DNA of 64,000 bases from Pseudonocardiales bacterium (GCA_019244165.1 JAFATA010000040.1:41051-105050); one strand, 5' to 3'; positions 8,452 through 17,068 are shown, counted from the stretch's first letter. Numbers and translations are program-made. Notes: a model not told the origin generated them from the sequence alone.

Positions 8452-9986
8452 GCCCGGTGGGGCGCGAGGAGATCCTCCGGGCGGTCGGGCTCAGCCCGGC
8501 CGAGTTGTCCGAGGGTGAGCTGATTGCCCGCAGCCCCATCGACGGGGCGGTGATCGGCCGGCTGACGCCCCCCTCTCCGCAACAGCTCGACGCCACCCTG
8601 CAGCGGGCACTGGGCACCTTCGCCCGGTGGCGCTCGGTGCCGGCACCCCAGCGCGGCGAGCTGGTCCGCCTGTTCGGCGAGCAGTTGCGAGCCCACCACG
8701 ACGCGCTGGCCGCGATGGTCACCTTGGAGACCGGCAAGATCCTGGTCGAGGCCCGTGGCGAGGTGCAGGAGATGATCGACGTCTGCGACTTCGCTGTGGG
8801 CCTGTCCCGCCAGCTTTACGGCAAGACCATCGCCTCGGAGCGGCCGGGGCACCGCGTGATGGAGACCTGGCACCCCCTCGGCGTGGTGGGCATCATCTCA
8901 GCGTTCAACTTCCCGGTAGCGGTGTGGTCCTGGAACACCGCACTGGCGCTGGTCTGCGGTGATCCGGTGGTGTGGAAGCCCTCGGAGAAGGCGCCGCTCT
9001 CGGCGCTGGCCTGCCAGTCGATCTTCGAGCGGGCGCTGCGTGCCTACACCGCCCGCAGCGGCGACGACGAGGACTGGAGCGCCTTGTCCACGGTCCTGCT
9101 CGGCGCGCACGACATCGGCGCCGCACTGGTGCGCGACGGGCGGGTGGCCCTGGTCTCGGCGACCGGGTCGGTGGCCCTGGGTCGGGCGGTCGGGCCGGTG
9201 GTGGCCGAGCGATTCGGGCGGGCACTGCTCGAACTGGGCGGCAACAACGCCATGATCGTGACCCCGTCGGCCGATCTCGACCTCGCCGCCCAGGCCATCC
9301 TGTTCGCCGCGGTCGGCACCGCGGGCCAACGCTGCACCACGCTGCGCCGGCTGATCGTCCACCAGTCGATCGCCGACGATCTCCTCGCCACCCTGCGGCA
9401 TCGCTACGACGCCCTGCCCATCGGCGACCCGTTCCATCCCGCCACCCTGGTCGGCCCGCTGATCGACGCGGCAGCTCTGGAGAGCATGGACCAGGCGCTG
9501 GGGGCCGCCCGGGCCGACGGCGGCATCGTGCACGGTGGAGGCCGGGTGCTGGCCGAGCAGTACCCAGCGGCCTACTACGCCCGGCCAGCGCTGGTCCAGA
9601 TGCCGGCCCAGACCGAGATCGTGCGGCACGAGACCTTCGCCCCGATTCTCTATGTGCTGCGCTACCAGGAGCTCGAGGCGGCCATCGCCGCGCACAACGA
9701 CGTCACCCAGGGACTGTCCTCGTGCATCTTCACCAACGACCTGCGGGAAGCCGAGCAGTTCCTGGCCGCCGCGGGGTCGGATTGCGGCATCGCCAACGTG
9801 AACATCGGGCCTTCCGGGGCGGAGGTCGGTGCGGCCTTCGGCGGGGAGAAGGCCAGCGGTGGTGGTCGGGAGTCGGGGTCGGACTCCTGGCGCTCCTACA
9901 TGCGACGGTTGACGGCCACGATCAATTTCTCGACGAAGCTGCCGTTGGCGCAAGGCATCGAGTTCGCACCGGGGCGAGACGCATGA
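8448..9986 (+). CDS. amaB: Aldehyde dehydrogenase, probably 2-aminoadipate-semialdehyde dehydrogenase
   Basis: 512 residues. Family motifs are AFNFPVAVWSWNTALAL (coenzyme-binding), ALLELGGNNAMIV (catalytic Glu) and GTAGQRCTTLRRL (catalytic Cys), with the late block FGGEKASGGGRESGSDSWR. The pattern is that of the ALDH7 group, which oxidises 2-aminoadipate-6-semialdehyde (or piperideine-6-carboxylate) to 2-aminoadipate. Start at ATG 8448 behind AAGGAGG, overlapping the upstream stop; it also overlaps the next gene by 4 bases. The substrate call rests on the family and on its neighbours. Confidence 0.88.
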   Translation: MSPVGREEILRAVGLSPAELSEGELIARSPIDGAVIGRLTPPSPQQLDATLQRALGTFARWRSVPAPQRGELVRLFGEQLRAHHDALAAMVTLETGKILVEARGEVQEMIDVCDFAVGLSRQLYGKTIASERPGHRVMETWHPLGVVGIISAFNFPVAVWSWNTALALVCGDPVVWKPSEKAPLSALACQSIFERALRAYTARSGDDEDWSALSTVLLGAHDIGAALVRDGRVALVSATGSVALGRAVGPVVAERFGRALLELGGNNAMIVTPSADLDLAAQAILFAAVGTAGQRCTTLRRLIVHQSIADDLLATLRHRYDALPIGDPFHPATLVGPLIDAAALESMDQALGAARADGGIVHGGGRVLAEQYPAAYYARPALVQMPAQTEIVRHETFAPILYVLRYQELEAAIAAHNDVTQGLSSCIFTNDLREAEQFLAAAGSDCGIANVNIGPSGAEVGAAFGGEKASGGGRESGSDSWRSYMRRLTATINFSTKLPLAQGIEFAPGRDA

Positions 9987-10999
9987 ACGAACTGCTCACC
10001 AGGCTCGTCGGGGCGCACCGGTGCGCAGAACTGCTCACCCAGGTCCACGTCCCGCCGCAGGTGGCCAGTGGCGATCAGCCCGGCCGGGCCACGGTGGCGA
10101 TGGCGTTGGGCCTGGTGTTGTTCGAGGATCTGCTGGCCCGGGTCCCCAGCGGGGCGCGCTACGTGGCCGCCCAGCGGGAGCAGGGGCGCCGGGTCGTGTT
10201 CGACCACGGTGCCGTCCGCACGGTCGACTGGCACCGGACCGGGCAGCTGCCGCGCGGTGCCGAACGGTTCCGCCGGCTGCTGGTCCCGCTCGGTTATCAG
10301 GAAGTGGGTCGCTACCCGCTGGAGGGCATCCACATGACCGGGCGGGTGTTCACCCATGCTGAGCTCCCGGAGGACCTGCCGCAGTACTTCGTGTCCGAAC
10401 TGCACGTCGAGCGGCTGGACGGCCAAGCCCAGCGGGCCGTGACCCGCACCGTCGGCGAGTCGGTGGATCCCCTCGACGACGAGGTCCTGGCGTTGCTCGG
10501 CGAGGTCGCGGGGCGGGGTTGGATGACGCTGGATTCCGCGGCGCACCTGGTGGGGATGCTGGCTTCGTGCTTCGGGCGGCACCATCCCGAGCCGCGGCTT
10601 GAGGACTACCACACCTTGCTGTCGCGCTCAGCCGAGATGGCTTGGATCGCGACCGAGGGCAACGCCTTCAACCACGCCACCGACCGGGTGCCCGACGTCG
10701 AGGCGCTGGCCGAGGCGCTGCGCGAGGGCTGGCCCTCGAAGGACGCCTGGCTCCTGAAGGACACGGTCGAACGCTCGCGCAGCGGGCGGGTCCGCCAAAC
10801 GGCGCTGCGGGCCGACCCGGTCGTGCGCTGGTTCCGGGACGCCCAGAGGGTCCGGGTCGCGCGCGAGGTCCCCGGGTCGTTCTTCGAGTTCATCTCCCGC
10901 GACACGGCGCCCGACGGCCGCCTGGACCTCACCTTCGATGCCGGCAACGTCCAAGGCATCTTCCGCATGACCGCCACCGACCCTGACCTGCCGAGGTAG
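9983..10999 (+). CDS. hglS: DUF1338 protein, 2-oxoadipate dioxygenase/decarboxylase (HglS-like)
   Basis: 338 residues of the DUF1338 family, non-heme iron enzymes that convert 2-oxoadipate to 2-hydroxyglutarate and CO2 in bacterial lysine catabolism. The recognisable blocks are FEDLLARVPSGARYVA, FTHAELPEDLPQYFVSELH (with the conserved His/Glu) and EGNAFNHATDRV. It starts within the preceding stop (ATGA), so the three genes are translationally coupled. The aminotransferase needed to make 2-oxoadipate from 2-aminoadipate is not in the operon and may be a general one elsewhere. Confidence 0.85.
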   Translation: MNELLTRLVGAHRCAELLTQVHVPPQVASGDQPGRATVAMALGLVLFEDLLARVPSGARYVAAQREQGRRVVFDHGAVRTVDWHRTGQLPRGAERFRRLLVPLGYQEVGRYPLEGIHMTGRVFTHAELPEDLPQYFVSELHVERLDGQAQRAVTRTVGESVDPLDDEVLALLGEVAGRGWMTLDSAAHLVGMLASCFGRHHPEPRLEDYHTLLSRSAEMAWIATEGNAFNHATDRVPDVEALAEALREGWPSKDAWLLKDTVERSRSGRVRQTALRADPVVRWFRDAQRVRVAREVPGSFFEFISRDTAPDGRLDLTFDAGNVQGIFRMTATDPDLPR

Positions 11000-11040
11000 C
11001 TGGCCGTACGCCGCTGCGGTGGTGTCCGTGTCAGGCTTGC

Positions 11041-11078
11041 TTGACGTCACTTGACGTCCGTTGCGGAGCGTGTACGGT
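11041..11078 (+). promoter_or_regulatory. Possible promoter with duplicated TTGACGTC
   Basis: TTGACGTC occurs twice, 10 bases apart (11041 and 11051). TTGACG at 11051 can serve as a -35 with TACGGT at 11073 as a -10 (16-base spacing), placing transcription start shortly before the STAS gene at 11118. The duplication could be an operator. Sequence inspection only. Confidence 0.3.
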
Positions 11079-11117
11079 CGGATCGCGAGGGTACCGCTGG
11101 GGGGAGGAGTCAATTCT

Positions 11118-11582
11118 GTGACACCAGTGACGTACGACCAGAGTGACATCATCGCACCATCATCGCCGCTGGATGGACCCCTTGATGGGCCCACAGTCAT
11201 CGCAACGGTGAGTTGTCACCACCCGGACACGACGGTGTGCCGGGTAGCCGGCAGTGTCGACCTGCTCACCGCGCCGGTGCTGGCCGGCAAGCTCAGCGAC
11301 GTCCTCCACGAGGGTCGGCCGCATTTCGTGATCGATCTGTCCGCCGTCGCCCTGCTGGACGCGATCGGGCTGCAGATTGTCGTGGAGGCGCTCGGCTCCT
11401 GCGAGGTCGACGGGCATCTCGCGATTGTGGTCGATCCGTGCTCGGCCACCTTCACCAGGCCAGACATCACTGCGCTGGGCGAGGTCATCGACGTCCATCA
11501 CGATCTGGGTGGTGCCCTGCGAGCCTGCGCCCAGGCGTCGATCTCTCCCGGCGGGCGCCACCGCGCCGCAGCCACGGGCTAG
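11118..11582 (+). CDS. STAS-domain protein lacking the phosphorylatable serine
   Basis: A single STAS domain (about residues 25-135) with the core FVIDLSAVALLDAIGLQIVVEAL. The canonical D-S-S-G of anti-sigma antagonists is D-A-I-G here, so neither serine is available for phosphorylation and the protein may bind its partner constitutively or do something else. Start at GTG 11118, preceded at good distance by GGGGGGAGGAG; the longer frame from 11061 lacks such a site. Stands alone, without an adjacent kinase. Confidence 0.8.
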   Translation: MTPVTYDQSDIIAPSSPLDGPLDGPTVIATVSCHHPDTTVCRVAGSVDLLTAPVLAGKLSDVLHEGRPHFVIDLSAVALLDAIGLQIVVEALGSCEVDGHLAIVVDPCSATFTRPDITALGEVIDVHHDLGGALRACAQASISPGGRHRAAATG

Positions 11583-11664
11583 CCCGCGCATCCGGCCTTC
11601 CGTTATCGGATGGAGATGGCCCGGACTCGTTGCTAGCGTCGTCCACGTCTGACCCGAGCGATGA

Positions 11665-12540
11665 GTGGGGGCCGACGTGGTCTCAAGCGCAGCGCAGGCT
11701 CACGAGCAGCAAGGTCAGGACGCGCTTCGCGACGAGGTTCGGCGCGTGACGACCTTACTGCGCTCCATCGAGGATCCGACGCCCCACGCGGTGGGGCGCT
11801 GGAACCTCGGGGAGGTCGCCATGCACCTTTCCCAGGCGTGGCTCGTCGTGCCCGGGCTGGCCAGACGCGACCTTTCGCGGGCCCGCGAGATCCTGCCCCA
11901 CCTCGTGGGCGATTCCCTGATCGAGGACATGGGTGATCTGGGTGAGACGACCGTCCTCGGGGTGAGCTCCGACCCCGAACGGAATCCGAGTGTGCTGGCT
12001 GACCGCATCGAGGCCCGGGCCCACGAGTACCTCAGCGAATGCGCGGGAGCAGACCCCGACGCGCCACGCCCCTGGCTGGTCCACGGCGTCACCGTCCGCC
12101 GGTCGACCCTGACCTACCACCTGCTCAACGAGACCGTCATGCACGGTAGCGACATCGCCCGTGCCGCCGGGCGTGCGTGGTCGATCGAGCCGGCCCACGC
12201 GGCCATGGTGTGGGGGCGGTTCATCGTGCCCGTGCTCCAAGCCCTCGATCCGCGGGCGCTGGTAGACCCTGATCGAGCCGCAGGCCTGCGGGTCACCTAC
12301 GACGTACGCATCCGGGGCGGGGATCGTTTCCATTTCATTTTCACCGACGGCATGCTCCGCATCGAGGATCCCTCCCTGGGCCCAGTCGACTGCCATCTCT
12401 CGGCCGACCCGGTGGCAATGCTCAGGGTGACCTGGAACCGCCAGAGCCAGTGGTCGGCGATTGCTCAGGGCAAGCTGCTGCCCTGGGGCCGCAAGCCATG
12501 GCTGGGACCCCGGTTCAGGGCACTGATGCGCAACCCCTAG
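11665..12540 (+). CDS. DinB-like maleylpyruvate isomerase-family protein
   Basis: 291 residues. The N-terminal half is a DinB/mycothiol-dependent maleylpyruvate isomerase-type four-helix domain (GRWNLGEVAMHLSQAW, and TYHLLNETVMHGSDIARA, which supply the metal-binding His residues), followed by an SCP2-like C-terminal domain (about residues 200-290). Such proteins are mycothiol-dependent transferases or isomerases in actinobacteria; the substrate cannot be assigned. Start taken as GTG 11665; the gene stands alone. Confidence 0.75.
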   Translation: MGADVVSSAAQAHEQQGQDALRDEVRRVTTLLRSIEDPTPHAVGRWNLGEVAMHLSQAWLVVPGLARRDLSRAREILPHLVGDSLIEDMGDLGETTVLGVSSDPERNPSVLADRIEARAHEYLSECAGADPDAPRPWLVHGVTVRRSTLTYHLLNETVMHGSDIARAAGRAWSIEPAHAAMVWGRFIVPVLQALDPRALVDPDRAAGLRVTYDVRIRGGDRFHFIFTDGMLRIEDPSLGPVDCHLSADPVAMLRVTWNRQSQWSAIAQGKLLPWGRKPWLGPRFRALMRNP

Positions 12541-12576
12541 CGTGGCGTTGCGAGCTGGGCAATCGCTCAACCCATG

Positions 12577-12591
12577 GTAACGTTTAGTTAC
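12577..12591. promoter_or_regulatory. Small inverted repeat upstream of the secreted-protein gene
   Basis: GTAAC-GTTTA-GTTAC is a perfect 5-bp inverted repeat with a 5-base centre, in an AT-richer patch 55 bases before the start of the secreted protein. It may be a repressor site; no regulator is adjacent. Confidence 0.2.
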
Positions 12592-12646
12592 TCTTTGGCG
12601 AAGAAAACGGTGAACCAACCGCGCCATCGTAACCGCAGGGGGGCTG

Positions 12647-13384
12647 GTGATACGACGCCCGGTGAGGGGACGCACAGTCGGTAGTCGGTTCCTCTTCGTA
12701 TTGCTGACCTTGTTGCTGTTCGCGCTCGGGCCGGTCGCCACCGCTGCGCCCTCGGACAACTACGGCGAGTACTCCTTGATGACGCAGCGCCATGCTGGAC
12801 AGTTCTACTCCAGCGGGACCCCCGCGGGGCAGTGGTCGTGGACACCGCAGCGCGAGGGGTCGGACGTGCTGTGGAGCAACCCCTCGAAGTGGCCCCCAGA
12901 CAGCGCGGAGCATTTCCTTCATGCCGGCACCTGGGTACTGCTCGATGGGTGGCACAGCCTCGGCACGTACTACGTTCAGCGGGTGAACCGGGAGTTGATG
13001 GGTGACGGGGCCTGCCGGAACATGACGCCGCTGCCCTCGGATGCCGGCCGGGAACACTACGTGCAGTGGACGATCCCGCCCTATGCCTACTGCCTCCAGG
13101 CGTGGGGCACCATCACCGAGCAGCGCAACGGCCAGGTCGTGAACTTCGCCCATTTCCAGGTGTGGTCACCGCCGAGCCCGTGTCACAACAGCTACCTCGG
13201 GACGCGAACCTGCATCCGTCAGTGGGAATCGTGGTGGGACAACAAAGGTGCCCCCGGTGCCCCCATCACCCGCAAGCTGGAGCGCGACGTGTACCTGGCC
13301 CGTGGCACCGGGATGGCCTTCGTGATCGACCAGATGTACCCGGCTTCCTGGCATGCCGAGCTGCACTCGGACTGGAGCTGGTAA
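12647..13384 (+). CDS. Secreted protein of unknown function
   Basis: 245 residues with a clear Sec-type signal peptide (RTVGSR, hydrophobic core FLFVLLTLLLFALGP, then TAAPS as a likely signal-peptidase site). The mature part is rich in Trp, Tyr and His, with at least six Cys (for example DGACRNMT, YAYCLQAW, PCHNSYLGTRTC), suggesting disulfide bonds outside the cell. Start is GTG 12647 behind GGGGGG. I do not recognise a domain; a secreted enzyme inhibitor, toxin or lectin-like protein are all open. Confidence 0.75.
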   Translation: MIRRPVRGRTVGSRFLFVLLTLLLFALGPVATAAPSDNYGEYSLMTQRHAGQFYSSGTPAGQWSWTPQREGSDVLWSNPSKWPPDSAEHFLHAGTWVLLDGWHSLGTYYVQRVNRELMGDGACRNMTPLPSDAGREHYVQWTIPPYAYCLQAWGTITEQRNGQVVNFAHFQVWSPPSPCHNSYLGTRTCIRQWESWWDNKGAPGAPITRKLERDVYLARGTGMAFVIDQMYPASWHAELHSDWSW

Positions 13385-13390
13385 CGCCGA

Positions 13391-14773
13391 TTACGTGCCC
13401 GGGGCGGGCGGCAGCGGAGCACCGTGGCCCGCCACGTCAGGCCCGCCGGCCGGCCGGTTGCACGCTCGCCCGTAGCGTTCGTGAGCGGCCTGCTTGCTCA
13501 CCCCGAGCGACTGGCCGATATCGGTCCATGAGACACCACGCATGCGAGCCAACCGCACCAGGCTGGCGCGCCACCGGTCTACCACCCGGGCGAGGGCGTC
13601 CACCGCGGTCAAGGCCTCCAGGACCGGTTCAGCGCCGGCAGTGCTGGGGCTGGCAGTGCTCGACCACGGAGACTCGACGGTGGCCTCCTGCGGCAGGTAC
13701 CGCTCGAAGCGCTCAGCGGCGTGCAGTGCCTCGTAGGTCTGCCAGGGCAACGGCGTCGGGCCAGTGGGTGGGGTGCGTGGCGCGCCAACCTGCTCGTCCC
13801 GGTTTTTCGGCGGCCCATCGGCGGGCGGGAGCTTCAGATACACCCTGGTGGTGGTTCCCTGCGGGCTGGTGCGCTGCAGGACCAGGTCAGACAGATGGTG
13901 GACCAGCAGCAGGCCACGGCTTTCCACTCGCCGGGGCTCAGCCAGCGGGCGCTCGGACAGCGGGCCCGTGGCGCCGGGGTGCCGGACTTCGCACACCAGG
14001 TAGCCCCGCTCGGCCCACAGGCGCAGCGTGCCGGTCTGCGCGCCGGGAACGACGCGAGCTACCAGCTCACCGACGATCAGCTTGAGCTCCGCGTGATCGC
14101 CTCCCAGACCCAGCCGCAGGGCGTGGTCGCAGGCGAACTGCGCGGCGAGCGCCACCTTGGTGGCGTCAAAGGTGAAACCAGGACCCACCACCGGGGAACC
14201 CATCACCGGAGAGCCCATCACCGGATAGCAGAGCCCCTCGGCAACGACGCGTTCGGGCGCGAAGCCGGTGCTGGCCCGCTCACCGCTGGCATCGATCAGC
14301 CGCGGATGGCAGGCTTGCGCCTTGGCAAGGGTCTGTGGGCCTACCCGCTCGGTGTCATAGGGGCACAACAGCGTGACCGGCCGGCCGGCGAGCGCAAGAT
14401 TGATCAAAAATTCTTGTTGGGCGCAGACCGGGTACTCCTTGGCGGTGTGTCCGCTCCACCGGTGCTCGCCGATGATCCGCACTCGCCCCGAGGGGTAAGC
14501 GTCAACGAAAGCGCGCAGCACGTTGGGGATGATTCGCCCTGGGTTGCGGCCGGCGCGGGTCATGTCGAGCAGCCGGACCCGCTCGGCGTCGGTACCCAGC
14601 TCGGTGAGGATGAGCCGCAGGTTCGGGCCCGGCACGGCCAACGCCACGGGCTCACCAGCGGCCAGTCCCTCGCGGATGAACGGCACCGTGCCCCGCAGGT
14701 ACTCCGCGGTGCCACGGTAGAACAACGCCGGGTGCACGAAATCCTCAGCCCAGCGCGGTGCCGGGGCGGTCAT
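13391..14773 (-). CDS. MEDS sensor / ATP-binding / helix-turn-helix fusion regulator
   Basis: About 460 residues. An N-terminal MEDS sensory domain (FVHPALFYRGTAEYL to about residue 160, including IIGEHRWSGHTAKEYPVC) is followed by a GHKL-type ATPase region (DHALRLGLGGDHAELKLIVGEL ... ESRGLLLVHHLSDLV), and a C-terminal helix-turn-helix (ARMRGVSWTDIGQSLGVSK). The first two are the RsbA-type anti-sigma arrangement of actinobacteria; the DNA-binding end is unusual. A short internal repeat YPVMGSPVMGSPVVG links the domains. Start chosen at ATG 14773; the frame runs on to 14896 without family similarity. It is convergent with the secreted-protein gene. Confidence 0.75.
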   Translation of the reverse strand: MTAPAPRWAEDFVHPALFYRGTAEYLRGTVPFIREGLAAGEPVALAVPGPNLRLILTELGTDAERVRLLDMTRAGRNPGRIIPNVLRAFVDAYPSGRVRIIGEHRWSGHTAKEYPVCAQQEFLINLALAGRPVTLLCPYDTERVGPQTLAKAQACHPRLIDASGERASTGFAPERVVAEGLCYPVMGSPVMGSPVVGPGFTFDATKVALAAQFACDHALRLGLGGDHAELKLIVGELVARVVPGAQTGTLRLWAERGYLVCEVRHPGATGPLSERPLAEPRRVESRGLLLVHHLSDLVLQRTSPQGTTTRVYLKLPPADGPPKNRDEQVGAPRTPPTGPTPLPWQTYEALHAAERFERYLPQEATVESPWSSTASPSTAGAEPVLEALTAVDALARVVDRWRASLVRLARMRGVSWTDIGQSLGVSKQAAHERYGRACNRPAGGPDVAGHGAPLPPAPGT

Positions 14774-15068
14774 CGGCCCCACACCCCCTGGAGCGTGATC
14801 ATGCGGAGACGGCCACGGAAACCGACAACCAGCACCCCTATCACCTCGTCTCGACGCGACACGCAGCGGTGACCCACCAACGAATCGGTGGATCACCCCT
14901 CTACCGCGCCAAGCCCCGCCTCATAGAGTAAGTACTGACTCGGTCCGTCACAACCCGAAGTCACCGTGATCACAACGAGTGGACGCCAGGACCGCATTCA
15001 GCCGCTGGTGGCCTAGGATTGCGCTCTCGTAGCACTTGGCCATCGGGGACGCAGCTAAGGAGATGCCC

Positions 15069-15569
15069 GTGACGGCAATACAGGAGCTGGTGGAGCGCAA
15101 CTCATTCCGCTCGGGTACCGGCCCTGGTCCGATGGCGTCTGCACCCAGTCTGAAGGTGGCGGTGGTGTTCTGCATGGACGCCCGGATCGACCCGGTCCAG
15201 CTGCTCGGGCTGCGGCCCGGCGAGGCGCACGTGATCCGCAACGCCGGTGGCGTCGTCACCGACGACGTCATCCGCTCCCTGGTCGTCAGCCAACGAAAGC
15301 TGGGCACCACCGAGGTGATGCTGATACACCACACCCAATGCGGGATGGCGACGTTCACCGACGAGAACTTGTGGTCCGAACTTCAGGAAACGACCGGCCT
15401 GCGACCCAGCTGGGCGGTCGAGACATTCCGCGACGCCGAATCCGACGTGCGACAGTCGGTGGAACGGGTGCGGCGTAGCCCATTCCTGACGCAGACCACC
15501 GAGGTCCGGGGCTTTGTCGTCAATGTCGACACCGGCGATCTCGTCGAGGTCGCGCCGCCCCGACCGTGA
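15069..15569 (+). CDS. Beta-class carbonic anhydrase
   Basis: Interconverts CO2 and bicarbonate with an active-site zinc. The ligand motifs are present: VVFCMDARID (Cys with the Asp-Arg pair) and MLIHHTQCGM (His and Cys). The small size (167 residues) fits the mycobacterial Rv1284-like subgroup. Start placed at GTG 15069, behind AAGGAG with a 6-base spacing; the ATG at 15063 is too close to that site. The stop overlaps mutY by 4 bases, so the two are coupled. The 295-base region upstream carries no evident gene. Confidence 0.9.
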   Translation: MTAIQELVERNSFRSGTGPGPMASAPSLKVAVVFCMDARIDPVQLLGLRPGEAHVIRNAGGVVTDDVIRSLVVSQRKLGTTEVMLIHHTQCGMATFTDENLWSELQETTGLRPSWAVETFRDAESDVRQSVERVRRSPFLTQTTEVRGFVVNVDTGDLVEVAPPRP

Positions 15570-16429
15570 ACCCGGCCCGCCTGATCGCCTGGTTCGACGC
15601 CCACGGGCGGCAGCTGCCTTGGCGTGCGCCGGGGACCACGCCGTGGGGCGTCCTGATCAGCGAGGTCATGCTGCAACAAACCCCGGTGCATCGGGTCACC
15701 GGGGTGTGGACCGAGTGGCTGGCCCGCTGGCCCACGCCCTCCAGCCTGGCTGCCGAGACGCCAGGCACCATCGTGCGCGCCTGGGGCAAGCTGGGGTATC
15801 CGCGGCGGGCGCTGCGGCTGCACGCCGCGGCCACCGCCATCGCTGCCCACCACGGCGACGTCGTCCCCGCCGATGTGGACGCGCTGCTCGCGCTGCCGGG
15901 GATCGGCGCCTACACCGCCCGCGCTGTGGCGGCCTTCGGGTACGGTCACCGGGTCTCGGTGGTAGACACCAACGTGCGCCGGGTGGTCGCCCGTGCGGTG
16001 CACGGCATGGCGCAGGCCGGGCCGCCGTCGGTCTCCCGGGACCTGTCCGATGTGGAGGCCATGCTGCCTGCGGTGCGGCCCGCCCGCTTCTGCGCCGCCT
16101 TGATGGAGCTGGGTGCCGTGGTGTGCACGGCCCGCCAGCCGCGCTGCGCCGAGTGCCCGGTGGTCAGCGAGTGCGCCTGGGTGCAGGCGGGCCGGCCGGC
16201 CACAGCCACCCCCGCTCGGCCGGCGCAGCGCTTTGCCGGCACCGACCGCCAGGTGCGCGGGCTGCTGCTCGAGGTGCTGCGGGCGGCGGTGGACCCGGTG
16301 CCCCGGGCCCGGTTGGACGCGGTCTGGCTGGACGCCCCGCAGCGCGACCGCTGCCTGAGTTCGCTGCTGCTCGACGGCCTGGTGGAGCGGACCTGCGACG
16401 GCCGCTTCGCCTTGCCGGGAGAGCACTGA
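15566..16429 (+). CDS. mutY: A/G-specific adenine DNA glycosylase MutY
   Basis: Removes adenine mispaired with 8-oxoguanine. Helix-hairpin-helix LLALPGIGAYTARAVAAF, the catalytic-type Asp in VVDTNVRRV, the early catalytic Glu block WGVLISEVMLQQTPV, and the iron-sulfur cluster cysteines in CTARQPRCAECPVVSEC are all present. At 287 residues it is short, as in other actinobacteria. Starts with GTG inside the carbonic anhydrase stop. Confidence 0.95.
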   Translation: MNPARLIAWFDAHGRQLPWRAPGTTPWGVLISEVMLQQTPVHRVTGVWTEWLARWPTPSSLAAETPGTIVRAWGKLGYPRRALRLHAAATAIAAHHGDVVPADVDALLALPGIGAYTARAVAAFGYGHRVSVVDTNVRRVVARAVHGMAQAGPPSVSRDLSDVEAMLPAVRPARFCAALMELGAVVCTARQPRCAECPVVSECAWVQAGRPATATPARPAQRFAGTDRQVRGLLLEVLRAAVDPVPRARLDAVWLDAPQRDRCLSSLLLDGLVERTCDGRFALPGEH

Positions 16430-16454
16430 CCTCGGCCGGGCAGCTCCGTTAGCG

Positions 16455-16634
16455 TCACCACAGGTCACCGCCAGTGAGCACGTACAGGAACGGCACCAGC
16501 GGGATGAGCGCGAAGATGCCCCAGGCGAGCTTTTCACCTCTGTTCAGGTCGCCGCGGGCGGCCAGGTTCAGCCACAGCAGCACCACGGCGATCGGGTGCA
16601 GGAAGCAGACGAACAATTCCACAACCTTCTTCAT
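16455..16634 (-). CDS. Small two-span membrane protein
   Basis: 59 residues from ATG 16634: MKKVVELFVCFLHPIAVVLL forms the first span and GIFALIPLVPFLYVL the second, with a short charged loop (AARGDLNRGEKLA) between. Looks like the N-terminal domain of phospholipase-D-like/PLDc_N small membrane proteins, but I would not assign a function. It is divergent from the monooxygenase-like gene. Confidence 0.55.
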   Translation of the reverse strand: MKKVVELFVCFLHPIAVVLLWLNLAARGDLNRGEKLAWGIFALIPLVPFLYVLTGGDLW

Positions 16635-16719
16635 GCTTCGGGCAATACCCGTTTTCCCTCTCTGCCAGCGTGTCGCGCCGCTGTGCCTGGGGGGTAGGGG
16701 TGGCCGTAGGCTGGGCTGC

Positions 16720-17037
16720 ATGGCCATCGTGAAGATCAATGCAATTGAGGTCCCGGACGGTGCCGGGCCTGAGCTGGAGCGCCGGTTCGCGGCCCGCCAC
16801 GGGTTGGTGGAGTCCGCCCTGGGTTTCCTCGGCTTCGAGTTGCTGCGCCCGGTAGCCGGGGACCATCGCTACTTTGTCTACACCCGGTGGGAAACCGAGG
16901 AACACTTCCAAGCCTGGCGCAACGGCCCGGGGATGGAGGCCCATTCTGGCGATCGAGCGAGACCGGTGGGCACTGGTTCCTCGCTGCTGGAGTTCGAGGT
17001 CGTGCAGTCCGCTGGGCCCTCCGGGGGTGCCCCCTGA
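16720..17037 (+). CDS. Antibiotic-biosynthesis-monooxygenase/heme-degrading-type protein (MhuD-like)
   Basis: About 105 residues of ferredoxin-like ABM fold. The N-terminus VKINAIEVPDGAGPELERRF, the block GFLGFELLRPVAG and YFVYTRWETEEHFQAWRNG match the IsdG/MhuD heme-degrading monooxygenases, including the Asn near residue 6, the Trp and the His of the W-x(4)-HF motif. It would open the heme ring to release iron; a nearby iron-related gene (fhuF-like, 19.9 kb) fits but is not in the same operon. A strong hairpin follows. Confidence 0.8.
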   Translation: MAIVKINAIEVPDGAGPELERRFAARHGLVESALGFLGFELLRPVAGDHRYFVYTRWETEEHFQAWRNGPGMEAHSGDRARPVGTGSSLLEFEVVQSAGPSGGAP

Positions 17038-17055
17038 CGGAAGGGGGACACCCCC
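17023..17055. terminator. Bidirectional terminator between the heme-monooxygenase-like gene and clpC
   Basis: GGGGGTG-CCCCCT and AGGGGG-A-CACCCCC form a near-perfect GC stem around a 6-base loop, starting inside the last codons of the plus-strand gene and ending before the clpC stop. Placed between two convergent genes, it can stop transcription from both sides. Confidence 0.7.
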
Positions 17056-17068
17056 GGGGCGGCTCGGG

